Shown here piece by piece: positions 6,476 through 14,718 of a stretch of DNA of 47,985 nt (the stretch's first letter is position 1; each line of letters starts with the position of its first letter). The notes under the pieces are model-generated. The model did no database searches. It saw only the letters and a list, made by a program, of their open reading frames with translations, and was not told where the DNA came from. The stretch comes from Clostridia bacterium (GTDB lineage Bacteria; Bacillota; Clostridia; Christensenellales; CAG-138), in NCBI GenBank assembly GCA_017614315.1, contig JAGACA010000004.1, positions 1-47,985 on the forward strand. The letters run 5' to 3'. The translations under genes and the position numbers were made by a program.

Positions 6476-7822
6476 ATGGATAAGAAGACCGCAATGGAAA
6501 ACTACGTACGCGAGGCGCACGAAAAGGGCGTGTTCACCGGGACGTGGCTGCTTGCCGAAAACGGCGCGTTGGTATCGAAGGGCGCGATCGGATATTTCGA
6601 CGCCGCGGACAGCCGACCGATGCGCGAGGATACTTTATTCGATATCGGCTCCGTCAGCAAGCAGTTCACGGCGGCGGCGATAATGCTCCTTCGCCGCAGG
6701 GGGCTTCTTTCGCTCGACGACGAGATCCGGAAGTTCTTCCCCGGGATACCCTATAAGGGCGTGACCGTCCGCAATCTCCTCACCCATACAGGCGGGCTTC
6801 CCGACAATTTCGCTTTCATCAGGGAAACGGCAAAGAAGGAAGGCTCCGCTCCGGATAACGGCGCCACGCTCCGCTTCTTCGAAGAGGGCGGGGAGGAGCC
6901 GCGCTTTGAGCCGGGCGAAGCCTGGGAATACTGCAACTCGGGCTACTCGCTGCTCGCTCTTCTGACGGAGAAGCTTTCGGGCACGGCTTTCGCGGACTTC
7001 CTCAAAAAGAACATATTCGAGCCCGCGGGCATGGCCTCGACGGGGCTTTATCACCGCATAAAGGACGGAGCCGAAATCGAAAACCTCGCCGTAGGCCTCA
7101 CCTATGAAGGGGACAATTGGCTCCCGGCCGAGGATTCCATGTGGAAAAGCCTCGTCGTTTCTCTGGACGGAACGGAGGGCGCGGGCTTTGTAAAGAGCAA
7201 TATCTTCGACCTATGCGCGTGGGACAGGGCGCTCCGAGACGGGAAGGTACTCACGAAGGAGGAGCAGGAGCTCATGTTCACACCGGCGAAGCTTAAAAAC
7301 GGCGAGATCGGCGGAGGCGGCTACGGCTTCGGCTTCGGGATATTCGAACAAGAGGGCGTCGGACACTTCGCCTGGCACGAGGGCGAGTGGCCGGGCTACA
7401 GGGCATGGTTCGGGCATTTCCTCGATACCGACCGCGTGATGGTCATACTCTGCTCCCGCACGGGCTTCGACGAGAGGGGCATGGAGGCTTTCTTCAACGG
7501 CATGCTGCTCATCGCGCTCGGTCACGAGCCGGAGCCCGTCACGCTCACGGAAGACCTTGCCGAAGAGGATCCCGACAGGAGCGCGTGGGAGTCCTTCTGC
7601 GGCGAATACGACGGCGAACCCGAAGGCCTCATGATCAAGAAGGTGTATATGAAGGATAAAGAGCTATTCGCCTCGATTTACAGCGTCGAAGCGGACGGCA
7701 CGTTCGAAGCGAAGCTGTATCCCTTCGGAGGGAACACATTCGGCATTAAGGGCGATTCCGACGAGATCGAGTTCGGCGACGGCTCCCTTTCGTTCGGAGA
7801 CGAATTCAAAAAAATAAGCTGA
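6476..7822 (+). CDS. Beta-lactamase-fold serine hydrolase
   Basis: A 448-residue enzyme of the class C beta-lactamase / penicillin-binding-protein fold (PF00144-like). The nucleophile motif SVSK is at S59-K62, the second motif Y-x-N at Y152-C-N154 (EYCNSGYS), and a third-motif-like HEGEWPGY lies near residue 302. The last ~90 residues form a separate small beta domain (CGEYDGEPEGLMIKK onward), as in many esterases of this family. No signal peptide, so it is cytoplasmic by sequence; the substrate could be a D-amino peptide or an ester. ATG 6476 follows TTAGGAGAG; an upstream in-frame extension would cover the promoter. First gene of a likely three-gene operon. Confidence 0.85.
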   Translation: MDKKTAMENYVREAHEKGVFTGTWLLAENGALVSKGAIGYFDAADSRPMREDTLFDIGSVSKQFTAAAIMLLRRRGLLSLDDEIRKFFPGIPYKGVTVRNLLTHTGGLPDNFAFIRETAKKEGSAPDNGATLRFFEEGGEEPRFEPGEAWEYCNSGYSLLALLTEKLSGTAFADFLKKNIFEPAGMASTGLYHRIKDGAEIENLAVGLTYEGDNWLPAEDSMWKSLVVSLDGTEGAGFVKSNIFDLCAWDRALRDGKVLTKEEQELMFTPAKLKNGEIGGGGYGFGFGIFEQEGVGHFAWHEGEWPGYRAWFGHFLDTDRVMVILCSRTGFDERGMEAFFNGMLLIALGHEPEPVTLTEDLAEEDPDRSAWESFCGEYDGEPEGLMIKKVYMKDKELFASIYSVEADGTFEAKLYPFGGNTFGIKGDSDEIEFGDGSLSFGDEFKKIS

Positions 7823-7849
7823 CCTTAAGACGGATAGGAGAAAAACGAC

Positions 7850-8776
7850 ATGGGTTTTATAGTCAAAAAATACGTTGAAAGCTTCATGGTACGCTACGAT
7901 TCGGACGAAGGCATACCCTTTCCGGGATACGCCGATTTCCCGGGACTCGTCTGCGAGCCGGCCTCGTTCAGAAACTCGGACGGAGTCGAGATAAAATACT
8001 GCGCTTATTACTACGACGGTCACCGTAACGACAAGCTTATACTGTTCCTTCACGGACTCGGTCCGGGGCATACCCCCTACACGGTCGACATCGAGCAGTA
8101 CTGCCGCGCGGGGTATAAGGTGCTCGCGCCCGATTACACGGGCTGCGGAGCGTCGGGCGGAGAGGCGCTTCCTTCCGTCAACGCGCCGGCGCGCGACGCC
8201 GTCGAGCTGATCGAGCTCCTCGACCCGAAGGAGGAGGTCGTCCCCGTCGGACATTCGCTGGGCGGGTATACCGCGCTTACAGTCGCGAACTGCCTCCCCC
8301 GCGTGAAGCGCGCGGTCATAATTTCGGGCTTCGTCAGCGTCGCGGACGAGATGATCGGCGCCGTGAAGCTCAGGCTCCTCACGGGAGGCGTGACGCGGTA
8401 TGAAAAGAAGCGCATACCCCGCTTCAGGAAGCTCGATAACCGCGCCTATCTCGCTTCGACGGAGGATAAGATACTTTGGATCCACTCGAAGGACGACCCC
8501 GTCGTCAATTTCAAATACAACGCCGGGCAGGCGATTAAGCTCGGCAATCCGAATGTGCGCGTGATCGCCGTCGAAAACAAGCAGCACATGCCGCAGTACA
8601 CCCGGGAATCGCTCGGCAGGATGAACGAATGGCTCGGCGAATATAACCGCGAGGTAAACGAGAAGAAGCTCGTCACCCCGGAGGAGAAGAAGGCGTTCTT
8701 TCTTGATAAGCCCGTCATCCGGATGATGGAGCCCGACCCCGCCGTTTTCGGGGAGATACTCGATTTTATAAAATGA
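7850..8776 (+). CDS. Alpha/beta hydrolase
   Basis: A 308-residue alpha/beta-hydrolase fold protein. The oxyanion region LFLHGLGPGHTPY (about residues 64-76), the nucleophile elbow GHSLGG (S136) and a late acidic/His pair (WIHSKDDPVV about 205-214; ENKQHMPQY about 242-250) fit a Ser-Asp-His triad. The type resembles serine aminopeptidase S33/lysophospholipase-like hydrolases (Hydrolase_4). No signal peptide. It lies 27 bp after the serine hydrolase stop and 19 bp before the HD-GYP gene, so the three are probably co-transcribed. RBS TAGGAGAAA. The substrate is unknown. Confidence 0.85.
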   Translation: MGFIVKKYVESFMVRYDSDEGIPFPGYADFPGLVCEPASFRNSDGVEIKYCAYYYDGHRNDKLILFLHGLGPGHTPYTVDIEQYCRAGYKVLAPDYTGCGASGGEALPSVNAPARDAVELIELLDPKEEVVPVGHSLGGYTALTVANCLPRVKRAVIISGFVSVADEMIGAVKLRLLTGGVTRYEKKRIPRFRKLDNRAYLASTEDKILWIHSKDDPVVNFKYNAGQAIKLGNPNVRVIAVENKQHMPQYTRESLGRMNEWLGEYNREVNEKKLVTPEEKKAFFLDKPVIRMMEPDPAVFGEILDFIK

Positions 8777-8795
8777 CGACTGAACGGAGAAGGAT

Positions 8796-10007
8796 ATGAA
8801 GCGTCTGTTCGCTTTTTTCAAAAGACACATAAGGCTTTTGAATCGGTCGATATACGACGGCGAAAAATACGAGAAGAACCTTAATGCTATCGGCTGGTTC
8901 GGCATAATCGGCACCGCTTTCGGCTGCATGATGACGGTCATGAACATTTTGCAGCACAAGGGCTTTGTTACGTATACGACGATCGCCGTCGCCGTCATCG
9001 GGGTGCTGATATTTGTTTTCGCAAGGGTCTTCAAGAAAAGAAAAGGCGCGGTCATCTGCGCTCTTATGCTCAGCGCATTCGTTTTCAGTTACTATGCCAT
9101 AAGCGGCGCGAACGAGGGATTCGCGATACTCTGGACCCTGCTGGTGCCCATGGCGATCTGTTACTTCATAGGCGTAAAGCAGGGGATACTCCTGTCCGTT
9201 TATTTCGAGCTCCTTCTTATAGTGATGTTTTATACCCCTCTCCGCGCGCACTTTGCGGAATTCTATACCGAAACCTTCATGAACCGTTTCCCGATCATGT
9301 ACCTCTGTATCCTGATGCTGACGACCGTATCCATGACGCAGTATCATGAGAGCGTTCTCGTCGAGATCGAGTATACCAACAGGCTGAACGCGGAGGTCGA
9401 AAAACAGACCAAGGTCGCCGTCGAGCGCGCCGCGCAGCTTCTGAAGCTTTCGGACGAGATGGTGGAGACCCTCGCGAAGACTATCGACGCAAAGGACAGA
9501 TATACCAACGGTCACTCATTCCGCGTTTCGGAATACGCGGTGAAGCTCGCAAGACGGCTCGGCTGGGGGGAGGATGAGATCCGCGAGCTCAAGCGCGAGT
9601 CGCTCCTTCACGATATCGGCAAGATCGGCGTTCCCGACGCCGTGCTCAACAAGCCCGGCAGGCTGACCGAGGAGGAATTCGAGACCATCAAAAACCATAC
9701 CACCACCGGAAAGACCATCTTAAACGGCATAGACGGCATGGAGCACGTCGCCGCCGCAGCCGCCTACCATCACGAGCGTTACGACGGCTCGGGCTATCCC
9801 GAGGGGCTGAAGTGGACGGAGATCCCTGCGCACGCGCGGGTGATAAGCATCGCCGACGCTTTCGACGCCATGCGCTCGGATAGGGTGTACCGCAGGGGCA
9901 TGGAGGACGACGTCATCCGCAGGGAGCTCGCGGAGGGCGCGGGAAAACAGTTCGACCCGGAATATCTTTCCGTATTCCTCGAGCTTTTCGACGAAGGCGC
10001 GCTGTAA
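8796..10007 (+). CDS. Membrane HD-GYP phosphodiesterase
   Basis: A 403-residue protein. About five hydrophobic segments between residues 28 and 185 form an integral membrane sensor that I cannot match to a named MASE domain. A short helix (about 190-215) leads to a complete HD-GYP domain: HSFRVSEYAVKLARRLG, HDIGKIGVPDAVLNKPG (H272-D273) and HHERYDGSGYP (G333-Y334-P335). HD-GYP enzymes hydrolyse cyclic di-GMP, and some act on other cyclic dinucleotides. All metal-site residues that I can see are kept, so activity is expected. It is the last gene of the operon with the two hydrolases; why they go together is unclear. Confidence 0.88.
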   Translation: MKRLFAFFKRHIRLLNRSIYDGEKYEKNLNAIGWFGIIGTAFGCMMTVMNILQHKGFVTYTTIAVAVIGVLIFVFARVFKKRKGAVICALMLSAFVFSYYAISGANEGFAILWTLLVPMAICYFIGVKQGILLSVYFELLLIVMFYTPLRAHFAEFYTETFMNRFPIMYLCILMLTTVSMTQYHESVLVEIEYTNRLNAEVEKQTKVAVERAAQLLKLSDEMVETLAKTIDAKDRYTNGHSFRVSEYAVKLARRLGWGEDEIRELKRESLLHDIGKIGVPDAVLNKPGRLTEEEFETIKNHTTTGKTILNGIDGMEHVAAAAAYHHERYDGSGYPEGLKWTEIPAHARVISIADAFDAMRSDRVYRRGMEDDVIRRELAEGAGKQFDPEYLSVFLELFDEGAL

Positions 10008-10050
10008 CGTTCCGATCCGTTCAAGATCCGAGCGATTTTCACATTTTTTG

Positions 10051-10079
10051 TTGAAAGACCTCTCGGATTCTGTTATAAT
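10051..10079 (+). promoter_or_regulatory. Promoter of the second HD-GYP gene
   Basis: TTGAAA, 17 bp, TATAAT. Confidence 0.65.
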
Positions 10080-10115
10080 GATAATGGAATAGAACGCGCG
10101 TGAGGAAAACCCGGG

Positions 10116-11468
10116 ATGGTATTCCAGATCTCAACGGCCAATTTAATAAACCTCATCGTAATATCCGCGGGCATAGGCGTTTGCGGCCTGTGTTTCCTGC
10201 ATATCACGACCTCCGTCGATCTCCAGAAGGCTTTCCGCCGCTATTTCGGGATAATATTCATACTGCTCCCGATATACATGGCGACTTACCTCGCAAGGCG
10301 CATCATGGAGGGCATACCCGGATCGGGCGTCAGGACCGCTCTTTACATACTTCCGTTCGTCGAGATCTTCTGCGCGGGGGTCATGACCTATACCATTTCA
10401 CTTTTGTTCCTCACATATACTAAGTCCGGGAAATACAATAAGCTTCTCAGGATCGTGATGCACGTCCTGCTCGCCGCCAATACGGCGCTGCTCGTTTACG
10501 GCACCCTGACGGGCGAGTATTACTATTTCGATGAGAGCAATTTCTATCACCGCGGCGCGGGATACCTCGTCGCGGATATCGTCCCGTTCATAATGCTCCT
10601 CATCGACATCGGGCTCCTTATCCGCCATGGCAAAAAGATCGGCCGCCGCGTCAAGCTCGCATTCTGGATATACATGATCGCGCCCATATTCGCCATGCTG
10701 GTGCAGAGCATCTCCTACGGCATACAGTACATCATGATCGCGACCACCGCAGGGTCGGTATTCATGTATTTCGCCCTCTCGAGGGAGCAGGCGGAGCAGT
10801 ATGAAAGGCAGACCAGATCCATCGCGAAGCTGCAGAACGGCCTCATACTCGTCATGGCCGACCTGGTCGAGAGCCGCGACAAATGCACGGGCGACCACAT
10901 CAGGAGGACCGCTGAGTACACACGCATCATAATGGAGCAGATGATTAAGGACGGCTCCTATACCGATCAGCTGACGGACGAGTTCATCGAGGACGTCGTC
11001 CGCTCCGCGCCTCTGCACGACATAGGCAAGATACAGGTCTCCGACGTCATATTAAACAAGCCCGGCAAGCTCACACCCGAGGAATTCGACACGATCAAGA
11101 TCCACGTGACCGCCGGCCGCGACATCATCTCCAGTGCGATCGACATGGTCTCGGAGGAGGATTCCGGATACCTCAACGAGGCGAGGAACCTTGCATACTG
11201 CCATCACGAAAAATGGAACGGCACGGGGTACCCGCAGTCGCTCTCCGGCGAGGACATACCGCTTTCCGCCCGGATCATGGCGGTCGCGGGCGTGTTCGAC
11301 GCTCTTGTATCGAAGCGCAGCTATAAGGACGAATTCCCCTTTGACACCGCCATGGATATTATAAGGGAGGGCGTCGGCACGCATTTCGACCCGAAGGTCG
11401 CAGAGGCGTTCATCCGCGCGGAGGACAGAGTACGCGAGGTCACGTATCCCGACGGGACACAGCAGTAA
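10116..11468 (+). CDS. Membrane HD-GYP phosphodiesterase, second paralogue
   Basis: A 450-residue protein with about seven hydrophobic helices in the first ~225 residues, a coiled linker and a C-terminal HD-GYP domain. The motifs are GDHIRRTAEYTRII, HDIGKIQVSDVILNKPG (H301-D302) and CHHEKWNGTGYP (G371-Y372-P373). In the last motif the Asp found in the first paralogue (RYDGSGYP) is Asn; this variation also occurs in known family members. The N-terminal 7-TM region differs from the neighbour, so it would sense another signal. It has its own promoter and a strong terminator 12 bp after the stop. RBS GAGGAAA; the ATG is preferred over the upstream GTG at 10100, which is in another frame. Confidence 0.86.
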   Translation: MVFQISTANLINLIVISAGIGVCGLCFLHITTSVDLQKAFRRYFGIIFILLPIYMATYLARRIMEGIPGSGVRTALYILPFVEIFCAGVMTYTISLLFLTYTKSGKYNKLLRIVMHVLLAANTALLVYGTLTGEYYYFDESNFYHRGAGYLVADIVPFIMLLIDIGLLIRHGKKIGRRVKLAFWIYMIAPIFAMLVQSISYGIQYIMIATTAGSVFMYFALSREQAEQYERQTRSIAKLQNGLILVMADLVESRDKCTGDHIRRTAEYTRIIMEQMIKDGSYTDQLTDEFIEDVVRSAPLHDIGKIQVSDVILNKPGKLTPEEFDTIKIHVTAGRDIISSAIDMVSEEDSGYLNEARNLAYCHHEKWNGTGYPQSLSGEDIPLSARIMAVAGVFDALVSKRSYKDEFPFDTAMDIIREGVGTHFDPKVAEAFIRAEDRVREVTYPDGTQQ

Positions 11469-11479
11469 ACACTGACGAT

Positions 11480-11516
11480 AAAGGCCTCTTTCGCCTTGCG
11501 GGCGGGGGAGGCCTTT
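11480..11516 (+). terminator. Terminator hairpin
   Basis: aaaggcctcttt ... gaggccttt with a GC-rich loop; related in layout to the repeated family. The next promoter starts at once behind it. Confidence 0.7.
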
Positions 11517-11519
11517 CGG

Positions 11520-11548
11520 TTGCATCGACCGACGGGGCATAGTATAAT
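11520..11548 (+). promoter_or_regulatory. Promoter of the GNAT pair
   Basis: TTGCAT, 17 bp, TATAAT. Confidence 0.65.
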
Positions 11549-11578
11549 AGTCCCGGAATACAACATTCGGAGGATAGT

Positions 11579-12067
11579 ATGGAGATCGTTCGCGCGGATC
11601 GCGCCGACGTTTCGGCGATAGCGCCGCTCGCCGCGGCTTTCAGGGCGACGCTCAGCTCTTTCCGCGGCGTCGAGGCCGAACCGGACGCCGCTGCCGGAGA
11701 GGAGGAGCTTAATGAGTTCCTCGATCGGGGCTGTCCCGTTTTCGCCGCGAAGGACGGCGGCGAGTTTTTGGGCTATATTGTATTCAGGATCGATGAGCCC
11801 TGCCTTTGGGTGGAACAGTTTTTCGTCCGCCCCGACCGCAGGCGGAACGGCGTCGGGACTCTGCTCTTTGAAAAGGCGGAGGAGACCGCCGCGTCGATGG
11901 GAGAGGATACGGTCTATAACTTCGTGCATCCCAACAACGACCGCATGATAGCCTTCCTCCGCTCGAAGGGCTATACCGTGCTCAACATGCTCGAGATCAG
12001 GAAACCGTACAGCGGCGAGGAACCGACTTCGCGGATCAAGGTCGCGGACAACGAATTCGATTACTGA
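11579..12067 (+). CDS. GNAT family N-acetyltransferase
   Basis: A 162-residue GNAT-fold acetyltransferase. The acetyl-CoA pyrophosphate loop is VRPDRRRNGVGTLLFEKAEE (about residues 82-101), after the strand LWVEQFF; the C-terminal part NNDRMIAFLRSKGYTVLNMLEIRKPY is typical of the family. The acceptor is unknown. RBS CGGAGGA precedes the ATG. The next gene, another GNAT, starts 46 bp later without an obvious promoter or terminator between, so the two are probably co-transcribed. Confidence 0.84.
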   Translation: MEIVRADRADVSAIAPLAAAFRATLSSFRGVEAEPDAAAGEEELNEFLDRGCPVFAAKDGGEFLGYIVFRIDEPCLWVEQFFVRPDRRRNGVGTLLFEKAEETAASMGEDTVYNFVHPNNDRMIAFLRSKGYTVLNMLEIRKPYSGEEPTSRIKVADNEFDY

Positions 12068-12113
12068 TAAGCTTTGGCGGCTACATTTTCAAAAACCGCA
12101 AGGGAGATCTATT

Positions 12114-12518
12114 ATGGAGATAAGGGAATACGCCGATTTCAACGAGGATGAGATAGTAAGCCTCTATTCCGCGGTCGGCTGGACGGCGTACACGAATGAC
12201 GTCACCGCGCTCAAAAAGGGCTACGAGAATTCGCTCGCGGTACTCGCCGCTTACGAGGACGGGGAGCTTCTCGGCGTGATAAGGGCGGTCGGCGACGGAC
12301 ACACGGTCGTGTTCGTGCAGGATATCCTCGTCTATCCCGATAAACAGAGGCGGGGGACGGGCACGGCTCTCTTGAAGGCGATGATCGATCGCTTTCCGTC
12401 CGTAAGGCAGATAGAGCTCGTCACGGACGACACTCCGAAAACGGTCGCGTTTTACAGATCGCTCGGCTTCAAAGAGCTTTCCCGGATCGGCTGCTGCGGG
12501 TTCATGATCTGCCGCTGA
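12114..12518 (+). CDS. GNAT family N-acetyltransferase (small)
   Basis: A 134-residue GNAT acetyltransferase with nearly only the core fold. FVQDILVYPDKQRRGTGTALL (about residues 63-83) is the acetyl-CoA loop, and TPKTVAFYRSLGFKEL (about 108-123) is the conserved tail. The short form, with the N-terminal VGWTAY pattern, is like YjcF/YvbK-type small GNATs. RBS AAGGGAG. Probably second in an operon with the preceding GNAT. Confidence 0.84.
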   Translation: MEIREYADFNEDEIVSLYSAVGWTAYTNDVTALKKGYENSLAVLAAYEDGELLGVIRAVGDGHTVVFVQDILVYPDKQRRGTGTALLKAMIDRFPSVRQIELVTDDTPKTVAFYRSLGFKELSRIGCCGFMICR

Positions 12519-12551
12519 CGCAGCGTGCGCGCAAGGCCGGTATTTTGTATA

Positions 12552-12580
12552 TTTACATTTTCACTTTTTTGGAGTATAAT
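12552..12580 (+). promoter_or_regulatory. Promoter of the YcxB-like gene
   Basis: TTTACA, 17 bp, TATAAT. Confidence 0.65.
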
Positions 12581-12597
12581 AGCCCAAAGGAGTTTTT

Positions 12598-13095
12598 ATG
12601 GAGATTTTATTCGAAAACACATATATGTTCGACGAGCGCGTCGCGGGGGAATACATGCGCTATTCCATTTTAAGGACGCCGCGCCTCTATATCGTCGTCA
12701 GCATGTTCGTGGTCATCGCCTCGATGCTTCTTTACGTAAAGCAGTACGCGTACGCGGCGGTGTTCCTCGCGATATTCCTCGTCTGGATACTGATCTCGGT
12801 CAGGTCGTATAAGCAGGGCGTCAAAAGGATGACCGAAAAGAGCGAACTCGTCTCCGGCAGCCTGCCGAACGTCACGAGGTTCGAATTCGGCAGCGACTGC
12901 TTTGTCGCGCACAGCTCCGGCACGGGCACCGTCGTGATCCCCTACCGCGACCTCAAAAGGGTAACGGACATGGGGCAGACGATAATGCTCATCGTCAAGG
13001 GCGGCGCGAAATACGCCCTCCCGAAGAACGCCTTCATAAAGGGCACCGAGGAGGAGTTCTCCGCGTTCATTAAGGAAAAAGCCGGCAAAAAATGA
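12598..13095 (+). CDS. YcxB-like membrane protein
   Basis: A 165-residue protein with two transmembrane segments (about residues 30-47 and 50-68) and a C-terminal cytoplasmic beta-rich domain (PNVTRFEFGSDCF ... VVIPYRDLKRV ... YALPKNAFIKGTEEEFSAFI). This layout and the closing 'PKNAF' motif match the YcxB-like family, whose function is unknown. RBS AAAGGAG 6 nt before ATG. It has its own promoter and shares a bidirectional terminator with the convergent LRR-dockerin gene. Confidence 0.75.
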   Translation: MEILFENTYMFDERVAGEYMRYSILRTPRLYIVVSMFVVIASMLLYVKQYAYAAVFLAIFLVWILISVRSYKQGVKRMTEKSELVSGSLPNVTRFEFGSDCFVAHSSGTGTVVIPYRDLKRVTDMGQTIMLIVKGGAKYALPKNAFIKGTEEEFSAFIKEKAGKK

Positions 13096-13109
13096 CTTAT
13101 GTATAATAA

Positions 13110-13138
13110 AAAGGACTGTTTGAAAACAGTCCTTTTTT
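13110..13138. terminator. Bidirectional terminator
   Basis: aaaggactgttt / aaacagtccttt with A-tract upstream and T-tract downstream, between convergent genes. Confidence 0.85.
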
Positions 13139-13151
13139 TCGCTCAAACGCC

Positions 13152-14459
13152 TTAAATGATCCCGAGGGCTTTTCGCAAAATGATCAGAGCGTCGATGGCG
13201 TTTACGACGCCGTCGTGGTTGATGTCGACCAACCACATCCTTTCATAGTCGATCGTGATCAATCCCATTATATGGCGGAGCACCAGGAGCGCGTCCTCGC
13301 CGTTCACGGCGCCGTCACCGTCGGCGTCGCCCTCGATGTATTCGTCGGGCGCGGAGAAGCGTGCGATGACGACCCTGGGCTTATCCTTAAGCTGATACTT
13401 GTAAAGCTTGAACGAAAGGGATTCCGACGCGATCTCGCCGTCGTCGTAATACCAACCGCGGAACAGCATGCCCGTCTCGGGCAGGGCGGAGAAGGTGTAA
13501 TAATCGCCGCCGTCCTTCATTGCAAAGCCGATCGTGCCGCCGGGCATGGAATACACCCTGTCGAAATAGACGTATTCGTTCGCCGTAAGGTCGACGTCGC
13601 CGAGCAGGTTCCCGTCAAGGTCGAGCGTGCGCAGGTTCGGACAGCCCGAAAGGTCGATCTCGCGCAGGTCGTTGTTCGCGCAGTCGAACGTGTTCAGCCA
13701 CCCGAGCCCCGTAATGTCGATCTCGGTAAGGTCGTTGTCGCGGCAGTTTATGAAATAGATGAGGTCGGAAGAAGAGGGAAGGGCAAGGCTGTACATGCCG
13801 TTGTCGGCGCAGTCGAGCACCGTGAGGTAAGTAAACGGCGCCGCGTCGAATACGGGAATGAAGTTGCCCGAAAAATTGATGCTCTCCAAAAGCGGACAGT
13901 TGGAAAGATCGAGCGACGACAGCAGGTTGTCGAAAAGGTACAGGAACCTAAGCATCGTGCAGCCGGTGAGGTCTACGGACGTGAGCGAGTTCCGCCCCAG
14001 CTGCAGATAGATTATCGAGGGGCAGCCGGATATGTCGATCGAGGTCAGCTTGTTGTCGCCGATCGTCAGCCTTTTCAGCGCCGTACAGCCCGAGAGATCG
14101 GCCTTTGTTATGTTGTTCCAGCGCAAAAGCACCGTTTCGAGCGATGTCAGGCCCGAAAGATCGAGTTCGCCCACGAGGGGTATCTCGATCGCGGTGAAGC
14201 TCTTTATTCTCTTCGTCTGCCCATCGGTGAACTCGATGCCCGTCCATGTGGTCGGGTCGTTTTTCTTGTAATTATCCGAAAGCTTCTTGCCGTTCTTTAC
14301 GCCGCTGTCGTCCGCGATCTCGAGAAAGGCAGACATCTTATCGTAATCTGCGGTATTGTATCCCGAGGGGGCGCGCCCGGCGCCGCCGGCGGCGAGCACA
14401 GAAAAAGCGGAGCACAGCATAACGAGCATAAGCGCCGCCGCGGTCAGCCTTTTCATCAT
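13152..14459 (-). CDS. Exported leucine-rich-repeat protein with C-terminal dockerin
   Basis: A 435-residue secreted protein. A signal peptide (MMKRLTAAALMLVMLCSAFSVLAAGG) is followed by a short domain and about nine LRRs of ~21 residues (LTSLETVLLRWNNITKADLSGC pattern, about 95-300). Next comes a small beta domain (FALKDGGDYYTFSALPETGMLFRGWYYDDGE) like the InlB-type repeat, then a type I dockerin of two calcium loops, GDADGDGAVNGEDALLVLR and VDINHDGVVNAIDALIILR, at the very end. Dockerins bind cohesins, but no cohesin gene is seen here. The ATG at 14459 follows AGGGGGG; the next codon is also Met. An open upstream extension lacks an RBS and crosses the promoter. Confidence 0.85.
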   Translation of the reverse strand: MMKRLTAAALMLVMLCSAFSVLAAGGAGRAPSGYNTADYDKMSAFLEIADDSGVKNGKKLSDNYKKNDPTTWTGIEFTDGQTKRIKSFTAIEIPLVGELDLSGLTSLETVLLRWNNITKADLSGCTALKRLTIGDNKLTSIDISGCPSIIYLQLGRNSLTSVDLTGCTMLRFLYLFDNLLSSLDLSNCPLLESINFSGNFIPVFDAAPFTYLTVLDCADNGMYSLALPSSSDLIYFINCRDNDLTEIDITGLGWLNTFDCANNDLREIDLSGCPNLRTLDLDGNLLGDVDLTANEYVYFDRVYSMPGGTIGFAMKDGGDYYTFSALPETGMLFRGWYYDDGEIASESLSFKLYKYQLKDKPRVVIARFSAPDEYIEGDADGDGAVNGEDALLVLRHIMGLITIDYERMWLVDINHDGVVNAIDALIILRKALGII

Positions 14460-14496
14460 GCTTTTCGCCCCCCTTTTCTCAAAAATACACATACAT

Positions 14497-14525
14497 ATAA
14501 TAAGGTATGACGCGTTTTTTGTCAA
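14497..14525 (-). promoter_or_regulatory. Promoter of the LRR-dockerin gene
   Basis: On the minus strand TTGACA, 17 bp, TATTAT. Confidence 0.65.
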
Positions 14526-14566
14526 TATCGTATGTTTTTCCAAGCCCTTGGCCGTCCCGCCGGATA

Positions 14567-14613
14567 CCACAACATATTGTGCCGACAAAAATATATAGCA
14601 CATAATGTGGTGA
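14567..14613 (+). promoter_or_regulatory. Tandem NrdR boxes upstream of nrdD
   Basis: Box 1, ccacaacatattgtgc (14567-14582), matches about 13 of 16 positions of the NrdR consensus acaCwATATnTwGtgt. Box 2, gcacataatgtggtga (14598-14613), is weaker (about 10-11). Their centres are 31 bp apart, three helical turns, the spacing typical of paired NrdR boxes. They end 7 bp before the -35 box, so NrdR bound with (d)ATP would be well placed to repress nrdD. No nrdR gene is in the window. Confidence 0.72.
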
Positions 14614-14620
14614 TCGGGTG

Positions 14621-14649
14621 TTGACAGACCGCAATTCGCTTGCTATAAT
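14621..14649 (+). promoter_or_regulatory. Promoter of nrdD
   Basis: Consensus TTGACA, 17 bp, TATAAT. Confidence 0.85.
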
Positions 14650-14718
14650 GTTACGGTAAGCAGGATCGCCTGTCGGCGGTTTTCGATAAAAAATGCAGTG
14701 TTTCAGGGGGAAACGATA

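Noticed and set aside
7664-9055. 463-codon minus-strand frame across the hydrolase genes
   Set aside because: Shadow of three well-supported plus-strand genes; composition skewed to Arg/Glu/Val.
13215-14510. Plus-strand frame opposite the LRR-dockerin gene
   Set aside because: The minus strand shows signal peptide, repeats and dockerin; the plus frame shows none.
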